Below, piece after piece: positions 42,305 through 50,119 of a DNA stretch of 64,000 nt; positions within the stretch are counted from its first letter, which is position 1, and each line of letters starts with the position of its first letter. The notes below the pieces were generated by a model. It was not told the origin of the DNA and did no database searches. It was given only the letters and a program-made list of their open reading frames with translations. The position numbers and the translations under genes were made by a program. This DNA comes from Candidatus Thorarchaeota archaeon MP8T_1 (GTDB taxonomy: Archaea > Asgardarchaeota > Thorarchaeia > Thorarchaeales > Thorarchaeaceae), in contig PJER01000011.1 of assembly GCA_002825465.1 (NCBI GenBank), positions 1-64,000 on the forward strand, read 5' to 3'.

Positions 42305-42652
42305 TTATTTTCTTGGTGCCCAGAGGTCTAAGCAATCTTGTACAACTGCCATAGCTGAGACCGCCGGTCCTCCACCCATTACAATTGCTACTGAACATGC
42401 TTCCATAATCTCTTCTCGAGTCGCGCCTAGTGAGATTGCTTGTTTGGTATGATAGACCATGCATTCCTCACATGGCTTTAAAACACTGGCAACAATACAA
42501 ATCAGTTCCTTGAATTTACCTGGGAGCGCTCCATCTTTATGGACCGTTTTCTGTAAGTCTGAATATGCATTTCTCGCATCGGGGATATCTCTGTTCAATG
42601 CTCCGAAATGTTTCATGAAACTCTTTAGGATATTTTCAACATCGTGAGTCAT
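42305..42652 (-). CDS. AhpD/carboxymuconolactone decarboxylase-family protein
   Basis: A 115-residue all-helical protein with the AhpD-type catalytic motif C61-x2-C64-x3-H68 (CEECMVYH), preceded by a Lys/Glu-rich helix, and the GATREEIMEACSVAIVMGGGPAV helix. Such proteins act as alkylhydroperoxidases or disulfide reductases; bacterial AhpD takes electrons from lipoylated dehydrogenase complexes. Here the gene follows a lipoate ligase and an E2 subunit on the same strand, which fits that link and is more than chance, though inference. Confidence 0.82.
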   Translation of the reverse strand: MTHDVENILKSFMKHFGALNRDIPDARNAYSDLQKTVHKDGALPGKFKELICIVASVLKPCEECMVYHTKQAISLGATREEIMEACSVAIVMGGGPAVSAMAVVQDCLDLWAPRK

Positions 42653-42670
42653 AGTTACTACCTCTACTGA

Positions 42671-43468
42671 TCAATCATGGGTGGGAGTTCCCATATTCCA
42701 TGTGGGTTGACTATAGCGTGTTTGATATAAAGTCTGTGAAGTGTCGGCCTCCGCTTGAGTTAGGAGTCCCTCATTAATCGACGCTCCTGACAATTCTGAT
42801 ATGGTCTCAATTATCGCCTTTTGTATCTCAGACCGTGATGGGCATGACTCCATTTCATGAGATATATTGGTCACTGTATCTCTTTTACTATCCATACATC
42901 TGATTCTGGTCCTATCTCTAAGAAATATTGGTTGCTCTTTTGGTGGATTCAGACTCTCTTGAAGACTCTCCAAATCTGCATCTATCAACAATGTGCCATG
43001 GATAAAGGATATCCCTCTCTTGATCCAACCTGCGGTTCCTGAGATTTTCTTTGTTCCAATTCTAATACATGACCCGACTGGATCAAATCTTGCAGGTATA
43101 CTAATGGAGTTCAAGCCCTCTACAATTACTCCGATAAAGGTTTCATATAGTTCCTTAAGCCCCCTTGGCACATACTCATGAGACTGATGGAGACGAAGTG
43201 AATAGTTTAGATTACCCAGATCATGGTACACAGTCCCTCCGCCTGTGAATCTTCTTGCAACTGCAATACCATTTTCTTGGCAGAATCTAAGATTCACTTC
43301 TTTGTGGACACATTGGAACCTTCCAATCACTACAGCTTTTTTCGACTCCCAAAAGCGGATTGTGTTAAGTGTGTTTTCAGTTTCTAAGTATGTCTTAGCG
43401 AGTGCTTCATCTACTGCAAGGTTCTGATAGATGTTTGAATTATGATAATCAAGCAGACGCCATGACAT
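42671..43468 (-). CDS. lplA: lipoate-protein ligase A family protein
   Basis: Attaches lipoate (or octanoate) to the lipoyl domain of E2. The 265 residues from the ATG at 43468 begin MSWRLLDYHN and include the family pattern RFWESKKAVVIGRFQ, RRFTGGGTVYHDLGNLNYS, and the lysine motif KKISGTAGWI in the position of KISGxA. The longer frame from 43507 starts at GTG and overlaps the RNA-like element. It lies about 430 bases downstream of the E2 gene on the same strand and probably serves it. The C-terminal accessory part seems included. Confidence 0.84.
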   Translation of the reverse strand: MSWRLLDYHNSNIYQNLAVDEALAKTYLETENTLNTIRFWESKKAVVIGRFQCVHKEVNLRFCQENGIAVARRFTGGGTVYHDLGNLNYSLRLHQSHEYVPRGLKELYETFIGVIVEGLNSISIPARFDPVGSCIRIGTKKISGTAGWIKRGISFIHGTLLIDADLESLQESLNPPKEQPIFLRDRTRIRCMDSKRDTVTNISHEMESCPSRSEIQKAIIETISELSGASINEGLLTQAEADTSQTLYQTRYSQPTWNMGTPTHD

Positions 43469-43503
43469 ACAGAACGATACTAGCCATATCTGATTAATCT
43501 GTT

Positions 43504-43640
43504 GCACCGTTTGAAATCAAGGGTGCCCAACTAGTGCCGATGGCTAAATAATGTTGCTCACCATCGGCGGAAAGGTCTCAGAGCAACAGTTGAGACGGAG
43601 CAGATGTCGTATTTCGAGGCTTGACACGTCTAATACGTGC
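43504..43640. ncRNA. candidate structured RNA with kissing hairpins upstream of lplA
   Basis: Hairpin A: GCCGATGG/CCATCGGC, 43536-43543 with 43561-43568. Hairpin B: GTCTCA/TGAGAC, 43575-43580 with 43591-43596. The loop of A contains GTTGCTC (43553-43559) and the loop of B contains its exact complement GAGCAAC (43581-43587), so the loops can kiss over seven pairs. Two more hairpins flank them (GCACC/GGTGC at 43504-43526; CACGT/ACGTG at 43625-43639). On the minus strand, a TATA-like TTAAATTATAG near 43661-43671 would make this the leader of lplA; a free RNA is equally possible. Bases 43641-43898 hold only a CACTTT/AAAGTG hairpin and no gene. Confidence 0.55.
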
Positions 43641-43898
43641 GATATGAAGTGTTGGTGCTATAATTTAAGGTCCCCCTGATTATTTTTGATAGAATTGATA
43701 CGGAAGGGTAACTATCGTTCTCACTTTCATTTCAAAGTGGCGCGAGTTGCCTAATAACAGTCCATACTGAATAATTCAAAAAAGGAGACATTTACTCCAC
43801 TAAAATCAGTTGAACAGTAAATTGCAACTACACACCCTAAGTTTCTCATGTTCTCTCTCTTCATCATTACCATGTGAATGTTCGATGTCTAATCGAGT

Positions 43899-45131
43899 TC
43901 ACATCTTCATCATGAATGGATTCTCTAGTGTATCTTTTAGAGTTGCCAGAAATTGACCAGCTGGTGCGCCATCAAGGACTCTGTGGTCTACTGCACATGA
44001 TGCCATCATCATCGAACGTATCGCTATAGCATCACCCTCTATAACTACAGGTTTCTTTTTGATTTGCCCTAATGCTAGGATTGCAGTTTCTGGTGGATTA
44101 ATGACTGGGATGAAAAGATCCACATTAAAGGGACCAAGATTGGACACAGTGAATGTGCTTCCTGTTAGTTCCTCAGGGGCAAGTTTGTTTTCCTTTGCCC
44201 GAGCTCCTTTCTCCTTTGTTTCTATAGTAATGTCAGTAATTGATTTCTTATTGGCATCTCTAATTGTAACAACAATGAGGCCGTCATCAGTCGCCATAGC
44301 TACTCCGATATTCACACTATCGAACATATGGAGATCATTTCCTACAAGAGTTGCATTGAACTTTGGAAATTTCTCAAGAGTATCTGCTACAGCTTTCACT
44401 ATTATATCATTGAATGATACACGGATTCCGTGTTCTTTCTCTACACGAAAATTAAGTTCTCTCCTGAGTGCTACAACTTCAGTCATATCAATCTCTGTAA
44501 TCATAGTGATATGAGGATTCTGCGCGCTCTGGGTCATTCTTCTAGCAATGGTTCTTCGTAGAGGAGTCATGGACTCAACTTTTCGAACCTTCCTCTCATC
44601 AGAGATTGCAACTTGAGGTACTGAATCTTTACCTATAACAACATCCTTTTCGACAATTCTACCGTCTGGACCTGTTCCTATAATCATTGAAAGGTCCACA
44701 CCAAGCTCTTTTGCTTTCTTCTTTGCTCTAGGCGAAGCTTTGATTTTTCCACCAGGTAGCCTTGTTTCTGTTAATGGAGCAGCTACGACTTCTGTTTTTG
44801 CTTCTTGACCAAGAGCAGGTGATTCAGGTGTGGTAGTGGTAATTGCTCCACTTGCATTGAGTTTCTTTGGTCGAACGTCTGGGATTTCTTCTCCCTCTTT
44901 GCCAATGAATGCTATTGGTTCACTAATTGGGATTTCATCATTAACATCACAGAGGATTTTCAAAATCACTCCATCAGCTGGAGATTCGAGCTCGAACTCG
45001 TTCTTCTCTCCGAATATCTCTACAATCAAGTCTCCTTTCTTGACTTTATCTCCTTCCTTCTTTAGCCATTTTAGAATGACGCCATATTCCATTGCCACGC
45101 TCATCCGTTGCATGATCATTGTTGTAACCAT
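43899..45131 (-). CDS. dihydrolipoamide acyltransferase (E2) of a 2-oxoacid dehydrogenase complex
   Basis: Core subunit of a pyruvate, branched-chain or acetoin dehydrogenase complex. From the ATG at 45131 (ribosome site AGGTGA just upstream) the 410 residues contain one lipoyl domain with the lipoyl Lys in EKNEFEL, about residue 43, where the usual wording is TDKAT, then an Ala/Pro linker, a peripheral-subunit-binding domain (IKASPRAKKKAKELGVDLSMIIGTGPDGRIVEKDV) and the catalytic domain ending with DHRVLDG (His at about 383). All catalytic parts are present. E3 is not in the window. Confidence 0.9.
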   Translation of the reverse strand: MVTTMIMQRMSVAMEYGVILKWLKKEGDKVKKGDLIVEIFGEKNEFELESPADGVILKILCDVNDEIPISEPIAFIGKEGEEIPDVRPKKLNASGAITTTTPESPALGQEAKTEVVAAPLTETRLPGGKIKASPRAKKKAKELGVDLSMIIGTGPDGRIVEKDVVIGKDSVPQVAISDERKVRKVESMTPLRRTIARRMTQSAQNPHITMITEIDMTEVVALRRELNFRVEKEHGIRVSFNDIIVKAVADTLEKFPKFNATLVGNDLHMFDSVNIGVAMATDDGLIVVTIRDANKKSITDITIETKEKGARAKENKLAPEELTGSTFTVSNLGPFNVDLFIPVINPPETAILALGQIKKKPVVIEGDAIAIRSMMMASCAVDHRVLDGAPAGQFLATLKDTLENPFMMKM

Positions 45132-45140
45132 TGTAATCAC

Positions 45141-46115
45141 CTATACAATATTACGAATTGCCTGAGCAATTCTCTTGTTGTCAGGAATGAAATAATCTTC
45201 AAGAGGTGGACTGAATGGAACTGGTGTATCTGGGGCATTCACTCTCTTTATCGGAGCATCTAGCCAGTCAAAGGCCTCCTCTTGAACAATAGTCGCTACC
45301 TCTGCTGTTGTAGCTCCCGTTTTTGTTTCTTCTGTAACAAGAACCAATCTTCCCGTCTTCTTCACAGATTCGATGAGTGTCTTCGTATCCAAGGGCACTA
45401 GAGTTCTTGGATCAATTACTTCTACACTGATGCCTTCTTTTTCAAGTTCATCAGCTACTTCGAGTGCTTTATGCAACATAAAGAACGTACCCCATAGAGT
45501 TACGTCAGTGCCTTCACGTCGAATCTTTGCTTCTCCAAATGGAATCAGGTATTCTTCATCTGGAACTTCTTCAGTCTTATCATAAACCAACTTATGTTCA
45601 GCAAAGAGAACTGGGTCCGGGTCTCTTATTGCTGTCTTGATCAACCCTTTGACATCTGACGCAAATGCTGGAACTGCAATTTTTAGTCCTGGGGTATGCA
45701 TGAACCATGACTCTAAGCTCTGTGAGTGATGAGATGCAATGTTCTTACCTCCGCCAAAGACAGTCCTGAGTACCATTGGAACTGAAGTCTGGCCTCCGAA
45801 CATGTATCGCATCTTTGCGGCCTGATTACAGACTTGGTCCATTGCCAGAGTAATGAGGTCTCCAAACATAATTTCAGCAACAGGCACCATCCCTGTGATA
45901 GCTGCCCCTACTGCTGCACCTGCAATTGTGTTCTCTGAAATTGGAGTGTCCCTTACGCGTGCTTCACCAAATTCCTCGGCTAGTCCTTTCGTTACCTTGA
46001 ATGCTCCACCCCAGTTAAGTCCGATATCCTCACCCAAAAGGAAGACACGTTCATCTCGAAGCATCTCTTCTCGAAGTCCTGCCTTAAGCGCATCTCGGTA
46101 TGTCATATTTGTCAT
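45141..46115 (-). CDS. 2-oxoacid dehydrogenase complex, E1 beta subunit
   Basis: A 324-residue transketolase-like beta subunit: MTYRDALKAGLREEM at the start, LLGEDIGLNWGGAFKVTKGLAEEFG, the RDTPISENTIAGAAVGAAI turn with the glutamate that activates thiamine, and the C-terminal ETKTGATTAEVATIVQEEAF domain. It follows the alpha gene without a gap and precedes the E2 gene by one base position, so the three are co-transcribed. Confidence 0.92.
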   Translation of the reverse strand: MTNMTYRDALKAGLREEMLRDERVFLLGEDIGLNWGGAFKVTKGLAEEFGEARVRDTPISENTIAGAAVGAAITGMVPVAEIMFGDLITLAMDQVCNQAAKMRYMFGGQTSVPMVLRTVFGGGKNIASHHSQSLESWFMHTPGLKIAVPAFASDVKGLIKTAIRDPDPVLFAEHKLVYDKTEEVPDEEYLIPFGEAKIRREGTDVTLWGTFFMLHKALEVADELEKEGISVEVIDPRTLVPLDTKTLIESVKKTGRLVLVTEETKTGATTAEVATIVQEEAFDWLDAPIKRVNAPDTPVPFSPPLEDYFIPDNKRIAQAIRNIV

Positions 46116-47090
46116 TTAGAACGCCTCCGCATAGACATCGTCTAGAGTTTCCTCCGGTTCTGGAAACTCCGATTTCTTCGCAAACTCTCCTGCTTTGTCT
46201 ACATCTTTCTGCAGCTTTGCCCGAATCTTTTCGGCTTCTTTCTCAGTGATGGCTCCTTGCTCAAGTGCTATTTTTTGAATGACATTTACAGCATCACGCT
46301 CCTCACTCAACCAATAGTCTGCCTCATCCTTTGGGCGGTATTTTGCCGCATCAAATCTTGAATGACCTTTCATTCGGTAGGTCTGGCACTCGATGAGCGT
46401 TGGCCCTCCTCCCTCTCTTGCTCTTTTCACTGCCTCAATAGCGGCTTCGTAGACTGCCAAGGCATTATTTCCATCGACAACAACACTGGGTATACAATAT
46501 GCTTCAGCTCTCTGTGCAATATTTGAACTGGGACACGTCATTTTGATTGGAGTGCCCATTGCATAGTAGTTGTTCTCCACAACCCAGATTAAGGGTAGCT
46601 TCCAGATAGCAGACATATTCAATGACTCTCCAAACGTTCCATTATTTGAAGCACCGTCGCCAAAGAAACATGCTACTACATCATCGGTCTTCCTCATTTG
46701 ACAAGATAAGGCTGCACCAACTGCTATTGGTAAGCCTGAAGCAACAACGCCTGTTGCACCTAATACTCCAACATCAAATTGAGTGATGTGCATTGATCCT
46801 CCTTTGCCCTTGCATGAACCTGTTTTCTTACCAAGGAGTTCTGCTAGAGCTGCATTCATGTCAGCACCTTTTGCAACAACATGTCCATGACCTCTATGTG
46901 AACTTTGAATCCAATCTGAATCTTTGAGAGCTGTGGTCACACCTGCTGCAACAGCTTCTTGTCCTAGATATAGATGCAGTGTGCCAGGGACAATATTCTC
47001 TCCAAATAGATTCCACACTTTTTCTTCGAATAATCTTGTCTTCAGAGTTCGTGTGAATAACTCTTTGATGATTTTTTTATCAACGGTCAT
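46116..47090 (-). CDS. 2-oxoacid dehydrogenase complex, E1 alpha subunit
   Basis: The thiamine-diphosphate-binding E1 alpha subunit of 324 residues. Signatures: SHRGHGHVVAKG, KGGSMHI, FFGDGASNNGTFGESLNMSAIWKLPLIWVVENN (GDG...NN thiamine motif) and the RMKGHSRFD phosphorylation-loop region. I take ATG at 47090; a TTG lies two codons before. It is first in the operon E1alpha-E1beta-E2. Substrate class cannot be settled by eye: acetoin, pyruvate and branched-chain enzymes share these features. Confidence 0.92.
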   Translation of the reverse strand: MTVDKKIIKELFTRTLKTRLFEEKVWNLFGENIVPGTLHLYLGQEAVAAGVTTALKDSDWIQSSHRGHGHVVAKGADMNAALAELLGKKTGSCKGKGGSMHITQFDVGVLGATGVVASGLPIAVGAALSCQMRKTDDVVACFFGDGASNNGTFGESLNMSAIWKLPLIWVVENNYYAMGTPIKMTCPSSNIAQRAEAYCIPSVVVDGNNALAVYEAAIEAVKRAREGGGPTLIECQTYRMKGHSRFDAAKYRPKDEADYWLSEERDAVNVIQKIALEQGAITEKEAEKIRAKLQKDVDKAGEFAKKSEFPEPEETLDDVYAEAF

Positions 47091-47242
47091 TGTCAATTCA
47101 ACTACCTTATGCCAACTAAGGGTCTGTGAACGATGCGAAGACTAGAAACTGACTTGATAAAGGCTTTGAAGTGGTTGATTCCAATTTTGGAGGTGTTGAT
47201 AGAGATGATTTTCAATTCGCGTTTCATTGTGTGCTAACGTAC

Positions 47243-47367
47243 ACATATACGCTTAAGATGCTGATTTGTGTTGAATAGAATAGGGATGTGGAATCTCGGA
47301 CGTTGCGATTGAAAGCAAATGTTGGAATTGGATTGGATTTGTTCCGCATCCCTTCCCTATTCTTTTT
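47243..47367 (+). ncRNA. structured leader or small RNA with terminator upstream of methyltransferase
   Basis: After a TATA-like ACATATAC (about 47243-47250) comes a stretch closed by a long helix: GAATA + GGGATGTGGAA (47278-47293) with TTCCGCATCCC (47342-47352) and TATTC (47358-47362), one G-U pair and a five-base bulge, directly followed by TTTTT (47363-47367). An inner TTGC/GCAA hairpin lies between. This is either a ~100-base RNA with its own terminator or an attenuator for the gene at 47444. The remaining gap 47091-47242 is the divergent promoter region of the dehydrogenase operon, without further features. Confidence 0.5.
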
Positions 47368-47443
47368 GCCTATAGAATGTACTGTGAGAATTATTTGTTT
47401 AACAGTTAATAGGAACAGATGCCTATGATTGGTTGTGCATAGG

Positions 47444-48235
47444 ATGACTTCACGAAAGAATGACCACTTTGATAGCACATCATCTGGGTATGAAGGGGTC
47501 GGTAAATTCTATGATCTCTTTGCGGATAATTCTGATATTCCGTTTTTCTTGAAATATGCAGAAGGATTTGGTTCTCCCATCTTGGATCTAGCAGCTGGAA
47601 CAGGAAGGGTATCCTTTGCTCTTGCAGAAGCAGGGTATGAGGTGGTCTCTCTTGAAAAGTCTCCATCCATGCTTGAAATTGCAAGACAAAGGATGAAATC
47701 AGCAAATAGTCAGATAACTGGACGGATAACTATTATTGAAGGCGATATGAGTAAATTCCATCTTGATAGAAGATTCTCACTTATCATAATCCCAAATTCA
47801 TTTAGCCATGCATTAACAACTAATGCACAGTTGTCAACACTGAACTGCATCCATAACCATCTTTCTGATTCAGGTGTTTTCATTCTAGATCTCTTTCCCG
47901 GAGCCCTCCAACATGAGCATGTTCATTTCAAGGAAAATCCAGTATCCCTATCTGATGGTAAATCTGTTACCAGAGAGGGAGAGATTCATTCTGACACAAT
48001 TAAACAATTGATGAACTTCAAGTTACGATATATCGTCCGTGATCAGACTGGTGAAATCATCGAAGAAGTCAAGGTAAATTCTCCTGCTGCACTTCTCTAC
48101 AACAGAGAAGTAGATCTCTTGCTGCGTCTCTCAAGATTCCAAATTATAGAAGAGTTTGGAGACTTTGAGAGTAATCCCTACAATCATGATAGCACTCGAC
48201 GAATACTGATTTTAAAAAAGAGCAATGAAGAGTAG
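47444..48235 (+). CDS. class I SAM-dependent methyltransferase
   Basis: A 263-residue methyltransferase. Motif I is ILDLAAGTGRVSFALAEAGY, followed by the acidic residue end of strand 2 (VVSLEKS) and motif post-I/II (IEGDMSKFHLDRRFSLIIIPNSFSHAL). The N-terminal YEGVGKFYDLFAD is common in small-molecule methyltransferases of this group. The C-terminal half has the antiparallel sheet LMNFKLRYIVRDQTGEI. Start at the ATG 47444 preceded by AGG; a TTG at 47429 is possible. Substrate unknown. Confidence 0.82.
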   Translation: MTSRKNDHFDSTSSGYEGVGKFYDLFADNSDIPFFLKYAEGFGSPILDLAAGTGRVSFALAEAGYEVVSLEKSPSMLEIARQRMKSANSQITGRITIIEGDMSKFHLDRRFSLIIIPNSFSHALTTNAQLSTLNCIHNHLSDSGVFILDLFPGALQHEHVHFKENPVSLSDGKSVTREGEIHSDTIKQLMNFKLRYIVRDQTGEIIEEVKVNSPAALLYNREVDLLLRLSRFQIIEEFGDFESNPYNHDSTRRILILKKSNEE

Positions 48236-48236
48236 A

Positions 48237-48259
48237 GAGCTGGGATTTATTCCCAGCTC
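48237..48259. terminator. hairpin between convergent genes
   Basis: A perfect nine-base-pair stem GAGCTGGGA/TCCCAGCTC (48237-48245 with 48251-48259, five-base loop), two bases after the methyltransferase stop. There is no good T-run after it, but it can serve the plus-strand gene and perhaps the convergent one ending at 48298. Confidence 0.55.
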
Positions 48260-48297
48260 ATTATACAAATTATGAGGTGAAGGCTCAGTTATCTGTT

Positions 48298-49539
48298 CTA
48301 CTCCATTTCTTCCGGGGGAGGCAATTTATCTACTTTCTTTGGCTCTGAACCAAAGGCTACACCATTCTCTGATTCAAGACTCTCTGTATAGAGGGTCTCT
48401 CCTTCAACAACTGCATCACGTTCAATGTAGATTTTACGACCGTATAGATTCCTCACACGCGCTCGTTCTTCGATACGAATATCATCACCATAGAGTGAAT
48501 CTGTCCTTGCACGTTCTCGTATGAGAATCTCTTTGGATTCAATAGGACCCTTGACTTCAGCACGTTTTCCAATTCTCGCTCCATCAGTGGCTTTAGTATA
48601 ATCTGCACTGATTTCACCACCAACGATGATTCTAAAGGTGTGTATCTTTCCTTCGACTCGAACTGTTCCGCCAACCTTTATCTTGTCCTCGCAAGTCAGG
48701 TTTCCACCCACTGCGATTGTTCCACCAACATTGATGGCTCCTTTGAGAGTTAGGTCTCCCTCAGTCTTTACAGTACCACCAACATCAATGGATTCTCCAC
48801 GTGAAGCTCCACCAATCTTGACTGTTCCACCAACATCTATTTCGATGAATTCAAGGTCTCCTTCGGATTTGAAGGTACCACCAATATCAACATGTTTCAC
48901 AATTGAACCAGGTCCAACCTTTGCTGAACCACCAACATCAAGATCATCAATTTCGATTGCATCTTCAGCTTTGAAGCTTCCGCCGACTGATACTTTTTTG
49001 ATAACTCCAGTGACTGCTTTACCAGATCCACCAGCATCGAATTCTTCAGCATTGATTGTTCCATAGACTGCGACTGAACCGCCACCAGCTATTCTTTCAA
49101 CGGTACAATCTCCTTCAACCTTTACCGATGCACCACCTGTCAATCTCTGAGCAACTGCGTTTCCACTCACTTTGATTGATGCTCCTGCTTTTGCAGAGAC
49201 ACAATTGAGGTCTCCACCGACGCTAAGTGCGGCTCCTACTTCAACATCACGAGAATCCAGATTTTCATCTACATCAAGTGATCCTTTTCGGGCATCAACA
49301 CCACTCGTAGCAATCAGGTTTCCGTGGACAGCAATTCGGTCTCTGGTTCTTAATTCCAAGCGTTCACACTTGAGGGAGCCTTCAATATCCAAATCGCCAA
49401 AAACAGTCAGAGTTCCTGAGATTATAATCTCGCTTCCTTGTTGAGGTGCAAGTCTTCTACAGTTGCGAATTTCGACATCACCATCAGTGGTGCCGAGTTC
49501 GACAACGCTTTCATTTTTGTATTCAAATTTTTCTGCCAT
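48298..49539 (-). CDS. bactofilin-like polymer-forming beta-helix protein
   Basis: A 413-residue soluble protein made of repeated short turns rich in Gly-Gly and Val/Ile (DVGGTVKIGG, DVGGTVKTEGD, NVGGTIAVGGN, KVGGTVRVEGK), a right-handed beta-helix as in bactofilins and in the DUF583/DUF342 groups. Bactofilins polymerise into filaments without nucleotide. It has no signal peptide or membrane helix, so is cytoplasmic. The C-terminal 100 residues change to RERARTDSLYGDDIRIEERARVRNLYG-type turns, and end in a short acidic/proline tail. Start ATG at 49539 after AGGTGAAGG. It is far longer than a normal bactofilin (about 150). Confidence 0.72.
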   Translation of the reverse strand: MAEKFEYKNESVVELGTTDGDVEIRNCRRLAPQQGSEIIISGTLTVFGDLDIEGSLKCERLELRTRDRIAVHGNLIATSGVDARKGSLDVDENLDSRDVEVGAALSVGGDLNCVSAKAGASIKVSGNAVAQRLTGGASVKVEGDCTVERIAGGGSVAVYGTINAEEFDAGGSGKAVTGVIKKVSVGGSFKAEDAIEIDDLDVGGSAKVGPGSIVKHVDIGGTFKSEGDLEFIEIDVGGTVKIGGASRGESIDVGGTVKTEGDLTLKGAINVGGTIAVGGNLTCEDKIKVGGTVRVEGKIHTFRIIVGGEISADYTKATDGARIGKRAEVKGPIESKEILIRERARTDSLYGDDIRIEERARVRNLYGRKIYIERDAVVEGETLYTESLESENGVAFGSEPKKVDKLPPPEEME

Positions 49540-49646
49540 CTTGGCCTTCACCTATGATAGTTTTCTATGATAATTCTCCCAATTTTAGTATTTAAGCAGA
49601 AGTCACATCATGAAGTCACAATTTGTTACCACTCTATTCGGTTTTT

Positions 49647-49985
49647 CTACATTCCAATGATTGGTTCCGGAATAGGAATTCCGACAAGTCCTGCCATTCT
49701 TTTGTATAGTTCAAGGTACTGATGACCTCGTACAGTGACTTTGTATACTCTCATACCATCATCGTCATCTTCTTCCAGAAGGCCCCGCTCAACAAGTTCA
49801 TTGATTGATTCCTTGGCACGATCTACAGGCATATTGGTTGACCGTGCAGCTCGAGTCAAAGGACAGAATCCCCAGATGTAGATGACACGTAGCAACTCAG
49901 CATAGATATCATATCGTGTACGTTTTTGAAGCTCTTTTCGTTTCCTCTTCTTTTTTGCTCCGTCAATTGTTTTCTCTTCAGACAT
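49647..49985 (-). CDS. small winged-helix DNA-binding protein
   Basis: A 112-residue protein with a very basic N-terminus (KKKRKRKELQKRTRYDI) and a winged-helix domain: helix YAELLRVIYIWG, then PLTRAARSTNMPVDRAKESINELVERGLLEE and wing DGMRVYKVTVRGHQYLELY. This matches the small archaeal winged-helix regulators often annotated as transcriptional regulators. An ATG at 50012 would add nine residues. Target unknown. Confidence 0.72.
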   Translation of the reverse strand: MSEEKTIDGAKKKRKRKELQKRTRYDIYAELLRVIYIWGFCPLTRAARSTNMPVDRAKESINELVERGLLEEDDDDGMRVYKVTVRGHQYLELYKRMAGLVGIPIPEPIIGM

Positions 49986-50119
49986 CTTTGCTGACCTCGT
50001 GTTGATGTACACCTACGCAGATTAAAATCTAGTGACATCCGCTTTTTTAATGCACGTACTATCCACTAGTAACTCTTATGTCTTGAGAAATATGCTTTTG
50101 AAGTTAGCCGGGAGTCAAT

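Noticed and set aside
44059..44514. 151-residue plus-strand frame inside the E2 gene
   Set aside because: Antisense shadow of the conserved catalytic domain; Ser-rich composition is typical of reverse-strand reading.
47224..47478. 84-residue minus-strand frame upstream of the dehydrogenase operon
   Set aside because: It runs through the structured element with the T-run and through the start of the methyltransferase gene, without coding features.
48626..49066. 146-residue plus-strand frame with PPT repeats
   Set aside because: It is the mirror of the GGT/VGGT repeats of the bactofilin-like gene, not an independent repeat protein.
48298..49539. Repetitive DNA that could be taken for a CRISPR or tandem-repeat array
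   Set aside because: The repeats are degenerate at DNA level, keep one open frame and are explained by the beta-helix turns of the encoded protein.
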